This document shows positions 23,201 to 29,716 of a stretch of 64,000 bases of DNA, in pieces. Location: contig CBDIQW010000001.1 of assembly GCA_965283955.1 (NCBI GenBank), positions 3,844,001-3,908,000 on the forward strand, written 5' to 3'. Made by a program: the position numbers and the translations under genes. Below the pieces are notes generated by a model. It did not search any database and was not told where the DNA came from. It was given only the letters and a program-made list of their open reading frames with translations. Position 1 is the stretch's first letter. The number at the start of each line of letters is the position of its first letter. Origin of the DNA: Emticicia sp965283955. Lineage in GTDB: Bacteria > Bacteroidota > Bacteroidia > Cytophagales > Spirosomataceae.

Positions 23201-23656
23201 TTGTGTAATGCAGAGACGGCAACATTGACAGCGACAGGTTGTAGTGGAACATTGAAATGGAGTACAAATGCAACAGGCAGCACAATCAGTGTAAGCACAG
23301 CAGGCACATACACAGCCACATGTAGCAACAGTTGTGGAGCAAGTGGAGTTAGCAATGTAGTGTTTATCAGCACAGGCGTTGTTCCAGTAGCCCCAACATT
23401 GAGTGCAGATAAACAATTGGTTTGCAGTAGCGAAGAAGTGAATTTGATTGCTTCTGGTTGTGATGGGCAAATTGTTTGGAGTACATCTCAGACAGGTACT
23501 TCAATCAAAGTGACACCATTAACCAGTATGACTTATTCGGCCAAATGTGTAAAAGACGGAGGGTGTGAGAGTTTAAGTAGCACAATAGCGATAACAATAA
23601 AAGCGAATGGAGGGAATTCTAACTGTAACTTATCCAACAGAGACCTGCGAAGGTGA
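17228..23656 (+). CDS. Giant adhesin, segment 4 (28-unit Ig-like repeat array)
   Basis: Almost the whole segment is 28 tandem 73-residue units. They have the pattern SSPAAPVISTNKNSLCN, ETATLTATGC, LKWSTNATGS, ISVSTAG.YTATC and NSCGESG.SNVVVITTG. This Cys-W-Cys-Cys layout is typical of the Ig-like or PKD-like units in Cytophagales surface proteins. One divergent unit follows (APTLSADKQLVCSSEEVNL, IVWSTSQTG). The frame ends at 23656 because of one extra base, probably an A, at about 23612-23618. Removing it joins KANGG to ILTVTYPTETCEGD, the start of the next Ig-like unit. The minus strand is also open over much of this array, but that is a by-product of the repeat. Confidence 0.9.
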   Translation: MIITTGSSPAAPVISTNKNSLCNSETATLTATGCTGSLKWSTNATGSTISVSTAGSYTATCSNSCGESGASNVVVITTGSSPAAPVISSNKNSLCNSETATLTATGCSGSLKWSTNATGSTISVSTAGTYTATCINSCGESGLSNVVVITTGSSPAAPVISTNKNSLCNAETATLTATGCTGSLKWSTNATGSTISVSTAGTYTATCINSCGESGLSNVVVITTGSSPAAPVISTNKNSLCNAETATLTATGCSGTLKWSTNATGSTISVSTAGTYTATCINSCGESGLSNVVVITTGSSPAAPVISTNKNSLCNAETATLTVTGCTGSLKWSTNATGSTISVSTAGTYTATCSNSCGESGASNVVVITTGSSPAAPVISTNKNSLCNAETATLTATGCSGSLKWSTNATGSTISVSTAGTYTATCINSCGESGLSNVVVITTGSSPAAPVISTNKNSLCNAETATLTATGCSGTLKWSTNATGSTISVSTAGTYTATCSNSCGESGASNVVVITTGSSPAAPVISTNKNSLCNAETATLTATGCSGTLKWSTNATGSSISVSTAGTYTATCSNSCGESGLSNVVVITTGSSPAAPVISTNRNSLCNAETATLTATGCSGTLKWSTNATGSTISVSTAGTYTATCSNSCGESGASNVVVITTGSSPAAPVISTNKNSLCNAETATLTATGCSGTLKWSTNATGSTISVSTAGTYTATCSNSCGESGLSNVVVITTGSSPAAPVISTNRNSLCNAETATLTATGCSGTLKWSTNATGSTISVSTAGTYTATCSNSCGESGLSNVVVITTGSSPAAPVISTNKNSLCNAETATLTATGCSGTLKWSTNATGSTISVSTAGTYTATCSNSCGESGLSNVVVITTGSSPAAPVISTNKNSLCNAETATLTATGCIGSLKWSTNATGSTISVSTAGTYTATCSNSCGESGLSNVVVITTGSSPAAPVISTNKNSLCNAEIATLTATGCSGTLKWSTNATGSSISVSTAGTYTATCINSCGESGLSNVVVITTGSSPAAPVISSNKNSLCNSETATLTATGCSGSLKWSTNATGSTISVSTAGTYTATCINSCGESGLSNVVVITTGSSPVAPVISTNKNSLCNAETATLTATGCTGSLKWSTNATGSTISVSTAGTYTATCSNSCGESGASNVVVITTGSSPAAPVISTNKNSLCNAETATLTATGCTGSLKWSTNATGSSISVSTAGTYTATCSNSCGESGLSNVVVITTGSSPAAPVISSNKNSLCNSETATLTATGCSGSLKWSTNATGSTISVSTAGTYTATCINSCGESGLSNVVVITTGSSPVAPVISTNKNSLCNAETATLTATGCTGSLKWSTNATGSTISVSTAGTYTATCSNSCGESGASNVVVITTGSSPAAPVISTNKNSLCNSETATLTATGCSGTLKWSTNATGSTISVSTAGTYTATCSNSCGESGLSNVVVITTGSSPAAPVISTNKNSLCNAETATLTATGCSGTLKWSTNATGSTISVSTAGTYTATCSNSCGESGLSNVVVITTGSSPAAPVISTNKNSLCNSETATLTATGCAGSLKWSTNATGSSISVSTAGTYTATCSNSCGESGLSNVVVITTGSSPAAPVISTNKNSLCNAETATLTATGCSGTLKWSTNATGSTISVSTAGTYTATCSNSCGESGLSNVVVITTGSSPAAPVISTNKNSLCNAETATLTATGCSGTLKWSTNATGSTISVSTAGTYTATCINSCGESGLSNVVVITTGSSPAAPVISTNKNSLCNSETATLTATGCAGSLKWSTNATGSSISVSTAGTYTATCSNSCGESGASNVVVITTGSSPAAPVISTNKNSLCNAETATLTATGCSGSLKWSTNATGSTISVSTAGTYTATCINSCGESGASNVVVITTGSSPAAPVISTNKNSLCNAETATLTATGCSGTLKWSTNATGSTISVSTAGTYTATCSNSCGESGASNVVVITTGSSPAAPVISTNKNSLCNAETATLTATGCSGTLKWSTNATGSTISVSTAGTYTATCSNSCGASGVSNVVFISTGVVPVAPTLSADKQLVCSSEEVNLIASGCDGQIVWSTSQTGTSIKVTPLTSMTYSAKCVKDGGCESLSSTIAITIKANGGNSNCNLSNRDLRR
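17240..23371 (+). repeat. 28-unit tandem array, 219-bp period (Ig-like repeats)
   Basis: The TGT codon in SLCN is at 17291 in the first unit and 23204 in the last. The distance of 5,913 bp is exactly 27 x 219, so there are 28 units and no indel. Variation is confined to a few positions: CNAE or CNSE, GCSGT, GCTGS or GCAGS, GSTIS or GSSIS, CINS or CSNS, and ESGL or ESGA. The array starts and ends abruptly against divergent single units of the same fold. Confidence 0.95.
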
Positions 23657-26600
23657 TTTAATTACCTTAAATGCAAGTGGGTGTAACCAATTAATCACAT
23701 GGTCGAATGGTGCTACTGGCAGTTCAATTACTGTAACAGCAACATCATCAAAGACTTATATCGCCAGATGTACAAGTTTGAACCAAACAATTTGTGATTT
23801 CTCAGAGGGAGACGTTATGCTGAAAACCGTAGGAGGCTCAACTGGAGCAAGTATTAATACTCGATATTTACTATTGGATAATAGTGGTAAAATACTGAGA
23901 ATTAATTCATTACCGACGTTTACAAGTGTTTCTTCTGGAACTTACACAGCATCGGCCGTTACTTATTCTTCAGCAATTGAAGGGTTAGTAGTTGGAAATA
24001 ATATTTCTACTGTAACAGCTGCTTGCATGGCCCGAACAAATATGAGTTTATCAGTTTGTAATACAACGGCATCAGAATGTGTTCCAACTGGACAAATAAG
24101 TGTAACTGTTAAAGCTAAACCATCATTGCCAACTATTGTAGCTAATAAAATCAATATTTGTAATGCAGAGCAAGCTCAATTAACCGCAACAGGATGCAAT
24201 GGAAATATTCAGTGGAGTAATGGTTCGACAGGCACACAAATCACAGTATCCACAACAGGAACTTACACTGCTATTTGTAAAAATGAATGTGGAGTAAGTA
24301 CTGTTTCAAATACAATCGTGATTAGTTCTAACTGTGGTGACTGTAAAGCAACAATACCAGTGATTTCAGCATCTAAGACAACTATCTGTAAATCAGAAAA
24401 TATTACCTTAACATCGACGAGTTGCGAAGGAACAATCATTTGGTCAACTGGTCAAACGGGAACAAGCATTACTGTAAAACCAGTAACATCCTCAACTTAC
24501 ACCGCAGTTTGTAAAGTATCGAATACTTGTATTAGTGCAATTTCTAATACCATACAAGTGAAGTTAGGAGCAGTAGAGCCACCAATTTTAGCGTGTAGTA
24601 CAAACTTAGTGTGTTTAGGCGAATCAGCAACATTGAAAGCTTACGGCTGTGAAGGAGTAGTTATTTGGTCAAATGGTAGCACTGGAAGTGTCATATCAAT
24701 CATACCAGATGGTTTGACAAATTATAGTGCAAAATGTAAAGTTGGAGATTGTGAAAGTATCAGCTCCGAACACGTAGCCATACCAATTGGTCGTCCAAAT
24801 CAACCATTTGTATCTTGTCAAAATAGTGTACTATGTTTAGGAGGGGAAGCAACCCTCACAGCTTCAGGTTGTACAGGAACAATCCAGTGGTCAGATGGGC
24901 AAACAGGAGCAGTCATTAGAGTCTCTCCAATTGTAGAGAAAACAGTTTACTCAGCTATTTGTAAGTCGATTGGCGGTCAATGTGAAAGTATAAAATCGAA
25001 TGAAGTGACAGTTACAGTTGGTAAAAAAGTAGTTTCACCAAAAGTGATTAGTGAGATTAGTAATGTTTGCCCGTATAACACCGCAGACCTCAATACAGCA
25101 ATTTTGAGTGAACCTTCAACTGAAGGAGGTCAATTTGAGTTTCATACGACAAGTTCTCCAAACTCACCATTGGTAACCAACCCAAGTGCAGTAGTAGCTG
25201 GTATATACTATGTATTTGAGCGAAGTGGTGTGGGTTGTTACTGCGATTTTGCAAGCATTAAAGTAACAACAAAAGCTTGCGAAGGTGGTGGAATTGACCC
25301 AGGTCAAGGTCTGGTTGACATCTCGGTAAAGAAAGTAGCATCTTCAAAAGTAGTACCAGTAACCGAATTAGTAAGTTATAAACTGGTGATAAAGAATGTA
25401 GGAAAAAATACAGCAACAGGAATTATAGTTAGAGATGTTTTACCAAATAGTCTTAGCTACGAAAGTGCCAGCTCGAATATAACATTTACCAATGGAGTCA
25501 TTACCGCAAAAATAGAAAGTCTAAAAGCAGGCGATAGTACAATATTTACTTACACAACCAAAGTAATGGCAGCAGGGAAGATTGTTAATAAAGCAGAGTT
25601 ATTCAAAGTCAACGAAACCGATAATGTTTTATCGAATAATTCAAGCGAATACACAATCAACGACCCACAACTTGGTAAAACACTTGGTATCAGCAAAGTT
25701 TGTGAACCAGCGATTTGGGTAAAAGATAAGATTTATAATGTGCCATTTGTAATCTATGTCACCAATTTGGGTGGTGTAGATATAACCAAAGTTCAAGTAA
25801 AAGATGACTTAGACCGAGCATTTGGTAGCGGGGCTAAGATTTTGAACGATACTATCAAGATAGTTGCCGACAGTGGTTTTGTCACAAATCCATTATTCAC
25901 AGGCCGTGGCACGAACACTAATATGTTGATAGATTCATTGAGTAGCATCAAACAAGGTCAGAAATTAGCTTTAAGATTTACTGTAAAAGTAGATTTAGCC
26001 TCAGCAACCGTGACTGATTTCTTTAATGTAGCCGAAGTGAGTTCATCGGGTAAAGTAGATATTTCGACCAACGGAACAAATGCCGACCCAGATGGAGACG
26101 GTGACCCAAGTAATAACGACGAACCAACACCAATACAGTTTCAACTTGATATTTCGCCAGACCGTCCAGCAATAGGTATTGCACTTTCGGTTTATGACAC
26201 TACGAAGATTAACAAGAACTGTTATAAGGTAACTTACATGGCACTTGTGAAAAATATTGGTGATAGTAAATTAACCAATGTTCAGGTTTCAGATAGTTTA
26301 GCAAAATCATATAGTAAGAGTTCATCATTTCAGGTACTCGGAAGCCCATATACAGGCAAGAATAGTACATTAAAAATAAATCCAAATTTTGATGGTAAAG
26401 ATGATGTGAATTTATTGATAGCAGATTCCAGCAGTCAATTAGCTGTAGGTCAAATAGATTCAGTATTCTTCACAGTAAGTGTTTGTAATGGAGATTACCG
26501 AGGTGAATATTCAACCAATGCTTATGCAAAAGCTATCGGACATGGAAAGGTTGTTTCGGATGTATCAAATGTAGGCGTAGAAGTCAATGTAAATGATAGC

Positions 26601-26927
26601 ACACCGACAGTGATAGAGTTCCCAAGTAATGTGAGTGACTTATTCATACCGTCAGGTTTCTCTCCCAATGGAGATGGTAAAAATGACACCTTTATTATAT
26701 CTATACCGGTAGGAGCAAAAATAGAATTGTTTGAGATTTATAACCGTTGGGGACAATTGGTCTATAAAGATACAACTGGAACAATCGCCCTTTCGGGTTG
26801 GGATGGCAAGAGTAATCAAGGATTGAGATTAGACGGAGAGGGTTTACCTGAAGGTACATATTATTATGCTCTAAAACTAAGTAATGAAACAGAGCAAAGG
26901 ATTCATTTTATGACACTGGCGAGATAA
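23607..26927 (+). CDS. Giant adhesin, C-terminal segment with DUF11 domains and T9SS type B sorting domain
   Basis: This is the natural C-terminus of the gene. It holds several non-identical Ig-like units with Cys, WS.G.TG and C motifs. A spacer with GGQFEFHT, YYVFERSGVGC follows, then two or three DUF11-like domains (DISVKKVASSKVVPV..., GISKVC..., GIALSVYDTTK...). The last 90 residues or so form the gliding-motility-associated C-terminal domain (TIGR04131/CHU_C, T9SS type B sorting signal): FIPSGFSPNGDGKNDTF, EIYNRWGQLVYKD, GWDGKSNQG, PEGTYYYALKL and a terminal LAR. That domain targets proteins through the T9SS to the cell surface. The stop at 26927 is followed at once by a strong hairpin. 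The ATG at 23607 overlaps segment 4 and is not a true start. Confidence 0.92.
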   Translation: MEGILTVTYPTETCEGDLITLNASGCNQLITWSNGATGSSITVTATSSKTYIARCTSLNQTICDFSEGDVMLKTVGGSTGASINTRYLLLDNSGKILRINSLPTFTSVSSGTYTASAVTYSSAIEGLVVGNNISTVTAACMARTNMSLSVCNTTASECVPTGQISVTVKAKPSLPTIVANKINICNAEQAQLTATGCNGNIQWSNGSTGTQITVSTTGTYTAICKNECGVSTVSNTIVISSNCGDCKATIPVISASKTTICKSENITLTSTSCEGTIIWSTGQTGTSITVKPVTSSTYTAVCKVSNTCISAISNTIQVKLGAVEPPILACSTNLVCLGESATLKAYGCEGVVIWSNGSTGSVISIIPDGLTNYSAKCKVGDCESISSEHVAIPIGRPNQPFVSCQNSVLCLGGEATLTASGCTGTIQWSDGQTGAVIRVSPIVEKTVYSAICKSIGGQCESIKSNEVTVTVGKKVVSPKVISEISNVCPYNTADLNTAILSEPSTEGGQFEFHTTSSPNSPLVTNPSAVVAGIYYVFERSGVGCYCDFASIKVTTKACEGGGIDPGQGLVDISVKKVASSKVVPVTELVSYKLVIKNVGKNTATGIIVRDVLPNSLSYESASSNITFTNGVITAKIESLKAGDSTIFTYTTKVMAAGKIVNKAELFKVNETDNVLSNNSSEYTINDPQLGKTLGISKVCEPAIWVKDKIYNVPFVIYVTNLGGVDITKVQVKDDLDRAFGSGAKILNDTIKIVADSGFVTNPLFTGRGTNTNMLIDSLSSIKQGQKLALRFTVKVDLASATVTDFFNVAEVSSSGKVDISTNGTNADPDGDGDPSNNDEPTPIQFQLDISPDRPAIGIALSVYDTTKINKNCYKVTYMALVKNIGDSKLTNVQVSDSLAKSYSKSSSFQVLGSPYTGKNSTLKINPNFDGKDDVNLLIADSSSQLAVGQIDSVFFTVSVCNGDYRGEYSTNAYAKAIGHGKVVSDVSNVGVEVNVNDSTPTVIEFPSNVSDLFIPSGFSPNGDGKNDTFIISIPVGAKIELFEIYNRWGQLVYKDTTGTIALSGWDGKSNQGLRLDGEGLPEGTYYYALKLSNETEQRIHFMTLAR

Positions 26928-26933
26928 ACCAAT

Positions 26934-26970
26934 GTTACCCTACGGAATGAACACAATTCCGTAGGGTAAC
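26934..26970 (+). terminator. Hairpin downstream of giant adhesin
   Basis: A perfect 15-bp stem (26934-26948 with 26956-26970) and a 7-base loop begin 7 bases after the stop codon. There is no long T run, only TATTTAC, so it may act as a terminator or 3' stabiliser. The arms contain the CCTACGG/CCGTAGG core also seen in other intergenic hairpins of this window. Confidence 0.65.
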
Positions 26971-27090
26971 TATTTACAAGCCATCAAGAAGTATTTACTT
27001 TTCTTCATAAGTACCTGTTTTTAACAAGGGAATTTAGTCTCCTATGAATGAATAAACTTCTACTATTTCTAATTTTTTAATGAAATCAAG

Positions 27091-28029
27091 ATGTTAAAAG
27101 TAGTCAAACACTTAGCCTTATTTTTTTTATTTGCAATTTTATCAATCAATAATAGCTATTCTCAAGAAGCTATTTCACTTGGCTTTGTTTCAGTAACCAC
27201 AACTGGTTTTAAAAATATGCATATAAGTATTATCAAAACTGATGAGATCAAAGCCCGTCAGTTCATTTATTACCGAGCAGATAATACCTCAAATACTTAT
27301 AAAGAGATAGGGCGTTCAGCAACTAATTCTTTTACAGATACAAATGTTGATATAACCAAAGAAGCTTATTGTTATAAAGTAAGTTATATTGATGATATTG
27401 GAAATCAATCAGAAATGTCTCAGCCATTTTGTAGTGTATATCTTTCAGAAAATGGCCCAAATTCAATCAAATGGACTGAGTTTTCTAAACTGCAGAATGC
27501 AGAACCAGTTGAGTATTATATAGATATTGTTAATGAAGATGGTTCAATAAATCGCTTAACATCCTACAAAACGAAAAACTTATCGGCAAATATCCATGAA
27601 ATAGATGGGGTAGAGCAAGAGTTAGAAATGTATGACAAAGCTCAGGTAAGGGTAAGAGCTATACAACCAACTACCTTTAAGTTGAATGGAATTTCGTTTA
27701 TTAATCATCCAATACCTGTCTATTCTAATGTATTTACCATTGTTCCTCCCCCCACCATTTATTTGCCAACAGCTTTTACACCTAATGGAGATGGAAAAAA
27801 TGATGAGTTTTTGGCGAAAGGCAAGGGTATTGTAGAATTTGAAATGACAATTTCAGATAGATGGGGCAATGCTGTGTTTGAAAGTAAAGACATTAATGAA
27901 GGTTGGAGAGGAACCCAAATAGACCAAAGCACCCCAAGTTTAGTAGGAAATTATGCCTATAAAATCAGAGCTAAAGATAAATTCGATAAATCCATTGAAA
28001 AAATAGGAGTAGTTGTACTAATAAGATGA
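27091..28029 (+). CDS. Small secreted protein with T9SS type B sorting domain
   Basis: This 312-residue protein has a clear signal peptide at about residues 1-24 (MLKVVKHLALFFLFAILSIN, then NSYSQ), so it is exported by Sec. The middle, about 30-215, resembles fibronectin-III or PKD-like strands (FIYYRADNTSNTYKEIG, YCYKVSYIDDIGNQSEMS); I could not name it with certainty. The last 90 residues are the gliding-motility-associated C-terminal domain: IYLPTAFTPNGDGKNDEF, ISDRWGNAVFES, GWRGTQ, VGNYAYKIRA and a terminal VVLIR. It starts 163 bp after the giant adhesin on the same strand with a hairpin between, so it is probably separately transcribed. A surface role or partnership with the adhesin is inferred from the shared sorting domain and position. 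Confidence 0.88.
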   Translation: MLKVVKHLALFFLFAILSINNSYSQEAISLGFVSVTTTGFKNMHISIIKTDEIKARQFIYYRADNTSNTYKEIGRSATNSFTDTNVDITKEAYCYKVSYIDDIGNQSEMSQPFCSVYLSENGPNSIKWTEFSKLQNAEPVEYYIDIVNEDGSINRLTSYKTKNLSANIHEIDGVEQELEMYDKAQVRVRAIQPTTFKLNGISFINHPIPVYSNVFTIVPPPTIYLPTAFTPNGDGKNDEFLAKGKGIVEFEMTISDRWGNAVFESKDINEGWRGTQIDQSTPSLVGNYAYKIRAKDKFDKSIEKIGVVVLIR

Positions 28030-28383
28030 AAATCTATAAAAAATTAAGTTCTAATATTGGGAAGAAACTGATGTATCTCCAAAATGAGTAGTATTATATT
28101 ACTCAAGTATGTCGTTATTTAGATAATTCGAGTGTATATTTTTGTCAAAAAAGATGCTTATTAAGTGCATATTTCAAGGGGTTTAATTAATCAAGGTGTT
28201 TAATAGAAATTAATAATAAAAAACATCACCCTCTGGTATGCAATATATTTTTATGAACTTTGTTATCAAGTGGATACACAATATTTTAGGCACGGATTTA
28301 CTTTGGGCATAGTTTTTGATGGATTTAGTGTAAACATAAAACGCCTCCCAAAAACTATTTATTAATTACGAATTCGTAGCTTT
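28030..28383. other. Intergenic region, 354 bp
   Basis: This AT-rich stretch has no credible ORF. The one definite structure is a 12-bp perfect palindrome, TACGAATTCGTA, at 28367-28378, ending 5 bases before the ATG at 28384. I see no strong terminator after the upstream gene and no complete TTTG/TAnnTTTG promoter. Confidence 0.6.
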
Positions 28384-29625
28384 ATGGACATACTTGGACT
28401 CATCAAAGACAAACTGACTGATTCTGTCATAGAAAAAGTTAGCAACTTTTTGGGCGAACACCCAGAGAATATCGGCTCGGCCTTAAATAGCTCGGTACCG
28501 ATTGTATTGGGCGGAATTATGAGAAATGCCTCTAATGATGAGGATACAAGCAAGGTCATGGATGTCTTGAAAGATGGTGGTCATACTGGTGAAATCCTTG
28601 ACGATTTGCCAAATTTACTCAGCAACTTCGATAAAACGCAGCTTTTAATCACAATTGGCACTAATATTTTCAATCATTTCACAGGAAGTAAAAGTAATGC
28701 TATCGTAGAAAAATTATCTTCACTTGCGGGTATTCGCAAAACGTCTGCTTCTTCATTAGTAGGCTTAGCTGCTCCTTTGGTTTTAGGAGCGTTAGGTAAA
28801 GTCGTAAGCAAAGAAGGACTCGGTGTGTCAGGGCTTACAAGACTTTTAGCTGATCAAAGAGAATCGGTTTTTGGTGCTTTACCACCTGCTATCGCTAATC
28901 AGCTTAACTTTAAAGGAATAACTTCAGCTGTTAAACCACAAAATGAAGAAAAACCGAAAGAAACTAAAAAAGATACAAAAGAAAGTAAGGGCTTTTTAGC
29001 TTGGATTCCTTGGATATTGATTGGGTTAGTGTTTTTGGCAGGTTTGGCTTATTTTTGGAAGTACCGTAAAAGTACTAAACCTGCTGAACCAACATCTGAA
29101 GTTACGGTATTGCCTAAACAAGATTCAACATTTACAGATAATAGTATTTCGGTGTCAACAACTCCTGCTGATACCACAAGCGGTTTTTCTAACACTGAGA
29201 TAGCTAAACCTATTGAAGAAGTAAAAACGCCAGAAAAAGTGGTAGAAGAAAAGCCTAAAGCAGAAGAACCGAAAAAAGAAGAGAAGAAAGTTACTTTCGA
29301 TAATGTATTTGCCAATCATCCAATTGAAGAGCAACTCAAAAATACCAAAGCATGGATAAGTTTAAGTACTAATTTTAAGAATAATAGTGCAGAAATTAGC
29401 TCAAAAGGGGATTTAGATGCAGTCGTAAAGTTTTTGAATGAAAACCGTAAATCAAAAGTCATAATTGCAGGAGGCTCACAAAGCTCGAAAGGAACACTCG
29501 GAGAAGACCGTGCTTATGCCATCAGAGAAGTTTTGCTCGAAAGAGGCGTGAGTGAAAATCAAATTTTGGTTCAAATTTCATCAGTAAAAGATATTGATGC
29601 AAAAGTGGTTTTAAAAGTGAAATGA
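28384..29625 (+). CDS. DUF937 domain protein with transmembrane helix and OmpA-like C-terminus
   Basis: The protein has 413 residues. Residues 1-175 match the DUF937 (YidB-like) pattern: a Gly/Ala-rich helical region with VPIVLGGIM and LAAPLVLGALGKVVS. A Lys/Glu-rich linker follows, then one transmembrane helix at about 204-225 (FLAWIPWILIGLVFLAGLAY). A Pro/Glu/Lys-rich spacer of about 70 residues comes next, with repeated EE.PK. The C-terminal 110 residues form an OmpA-like fold: ISLSTNFKNNSAEIS, then KVIIAGG and GEDRAYAIREVLLERGVSENQI. With no signal peptide, the DUF937 part should be cytoplasmic and the OmpA-like part periplasmic, joining inner membrane to cell wall. The usual OmpA peptidoglycan-binding Asp/Arg motif is poorly kept. 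The function of DUF937 is unknown. Confidence 0.85.
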   Translation: MDILGLIKDKLTDSVIEKVSNFLGEHPENIGSALNSSVPIVLGGIMRNASNDEDTSKVMDVLKDGGHTGEILDDLPNLLSNFDKTQLLITIGTNIFNHFTGSKSNAIVEKLSSLAGIRKTSASSLVGLAAPLVLGALGKVVSKEGLGVSGLTRLLADQRESVFGALPPAIANQLNFKGITSAVKPQNEEKPKETKKDTKESKGFLAWIPWILIGLVFLAGLAYFWKYRKSTKPAEPTSEVTVLPKQDSTFTDNSISVSTTPADTTSGFSNTEIAKPIEEVKTPEKVVEEKPKAEEPKKEEKKVTFDNVFANHPIEEQLKNTKAWISLSTNFKNNSAEISSKGDLDAVVKFLNENRKSKVIIAGGSQSSKGTLGEDRAYAIREVLLERGVSENQILVQISSVKDIDAKVVLKVK

Positions 29626-29666
29626 TTTTTAGTAAAATTCGGGATGATTCATTATTCGATATATTC

Positions 29667-29703
29667 AACGTCGGCAGGGTTTTAAACCCTGCCGACGTTT
29701 TTA
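29667..29703 (+). terminator. Rho-independent terminator after the DUF937-OmpA gene
   Basis: A near-perfect palindrome has arms AACGTCGGCAGGGTTT (29667-29682) and its complement (29684-29699), followed by a T run. It lies between two convergent genes, 41 bases after the plus-strand stop. The T run favours use on the plus strand. Confidence 0.8.
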
Positions 29704-29716
29704 TAACAAGATAATT

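Noticed and set aside
668..23371. CRISPR-like periodic repeats
   Set aside because: Period is 219-231 bp, units are coding and continuous, and there are no short repeat-spacer alternations or cas genes.
19147..23373. 1,408-codon minus-strand ORF
   Set aside because: It is the antisense of the 219-bp repeat, open only because the unit length is a multiple of three. Composition is monotonous Leu/Val/Pro with no promoter or start context. The plus strand has clear Ig-like domains.
11177..23618. Programmed ribosomal frameshifting to explain the four +1 shifts
   Set aside because: The sites share no slippery motif or downstream structure, two lie in ordinary homopolymers, and sister repeats carry the uninterrupted version.
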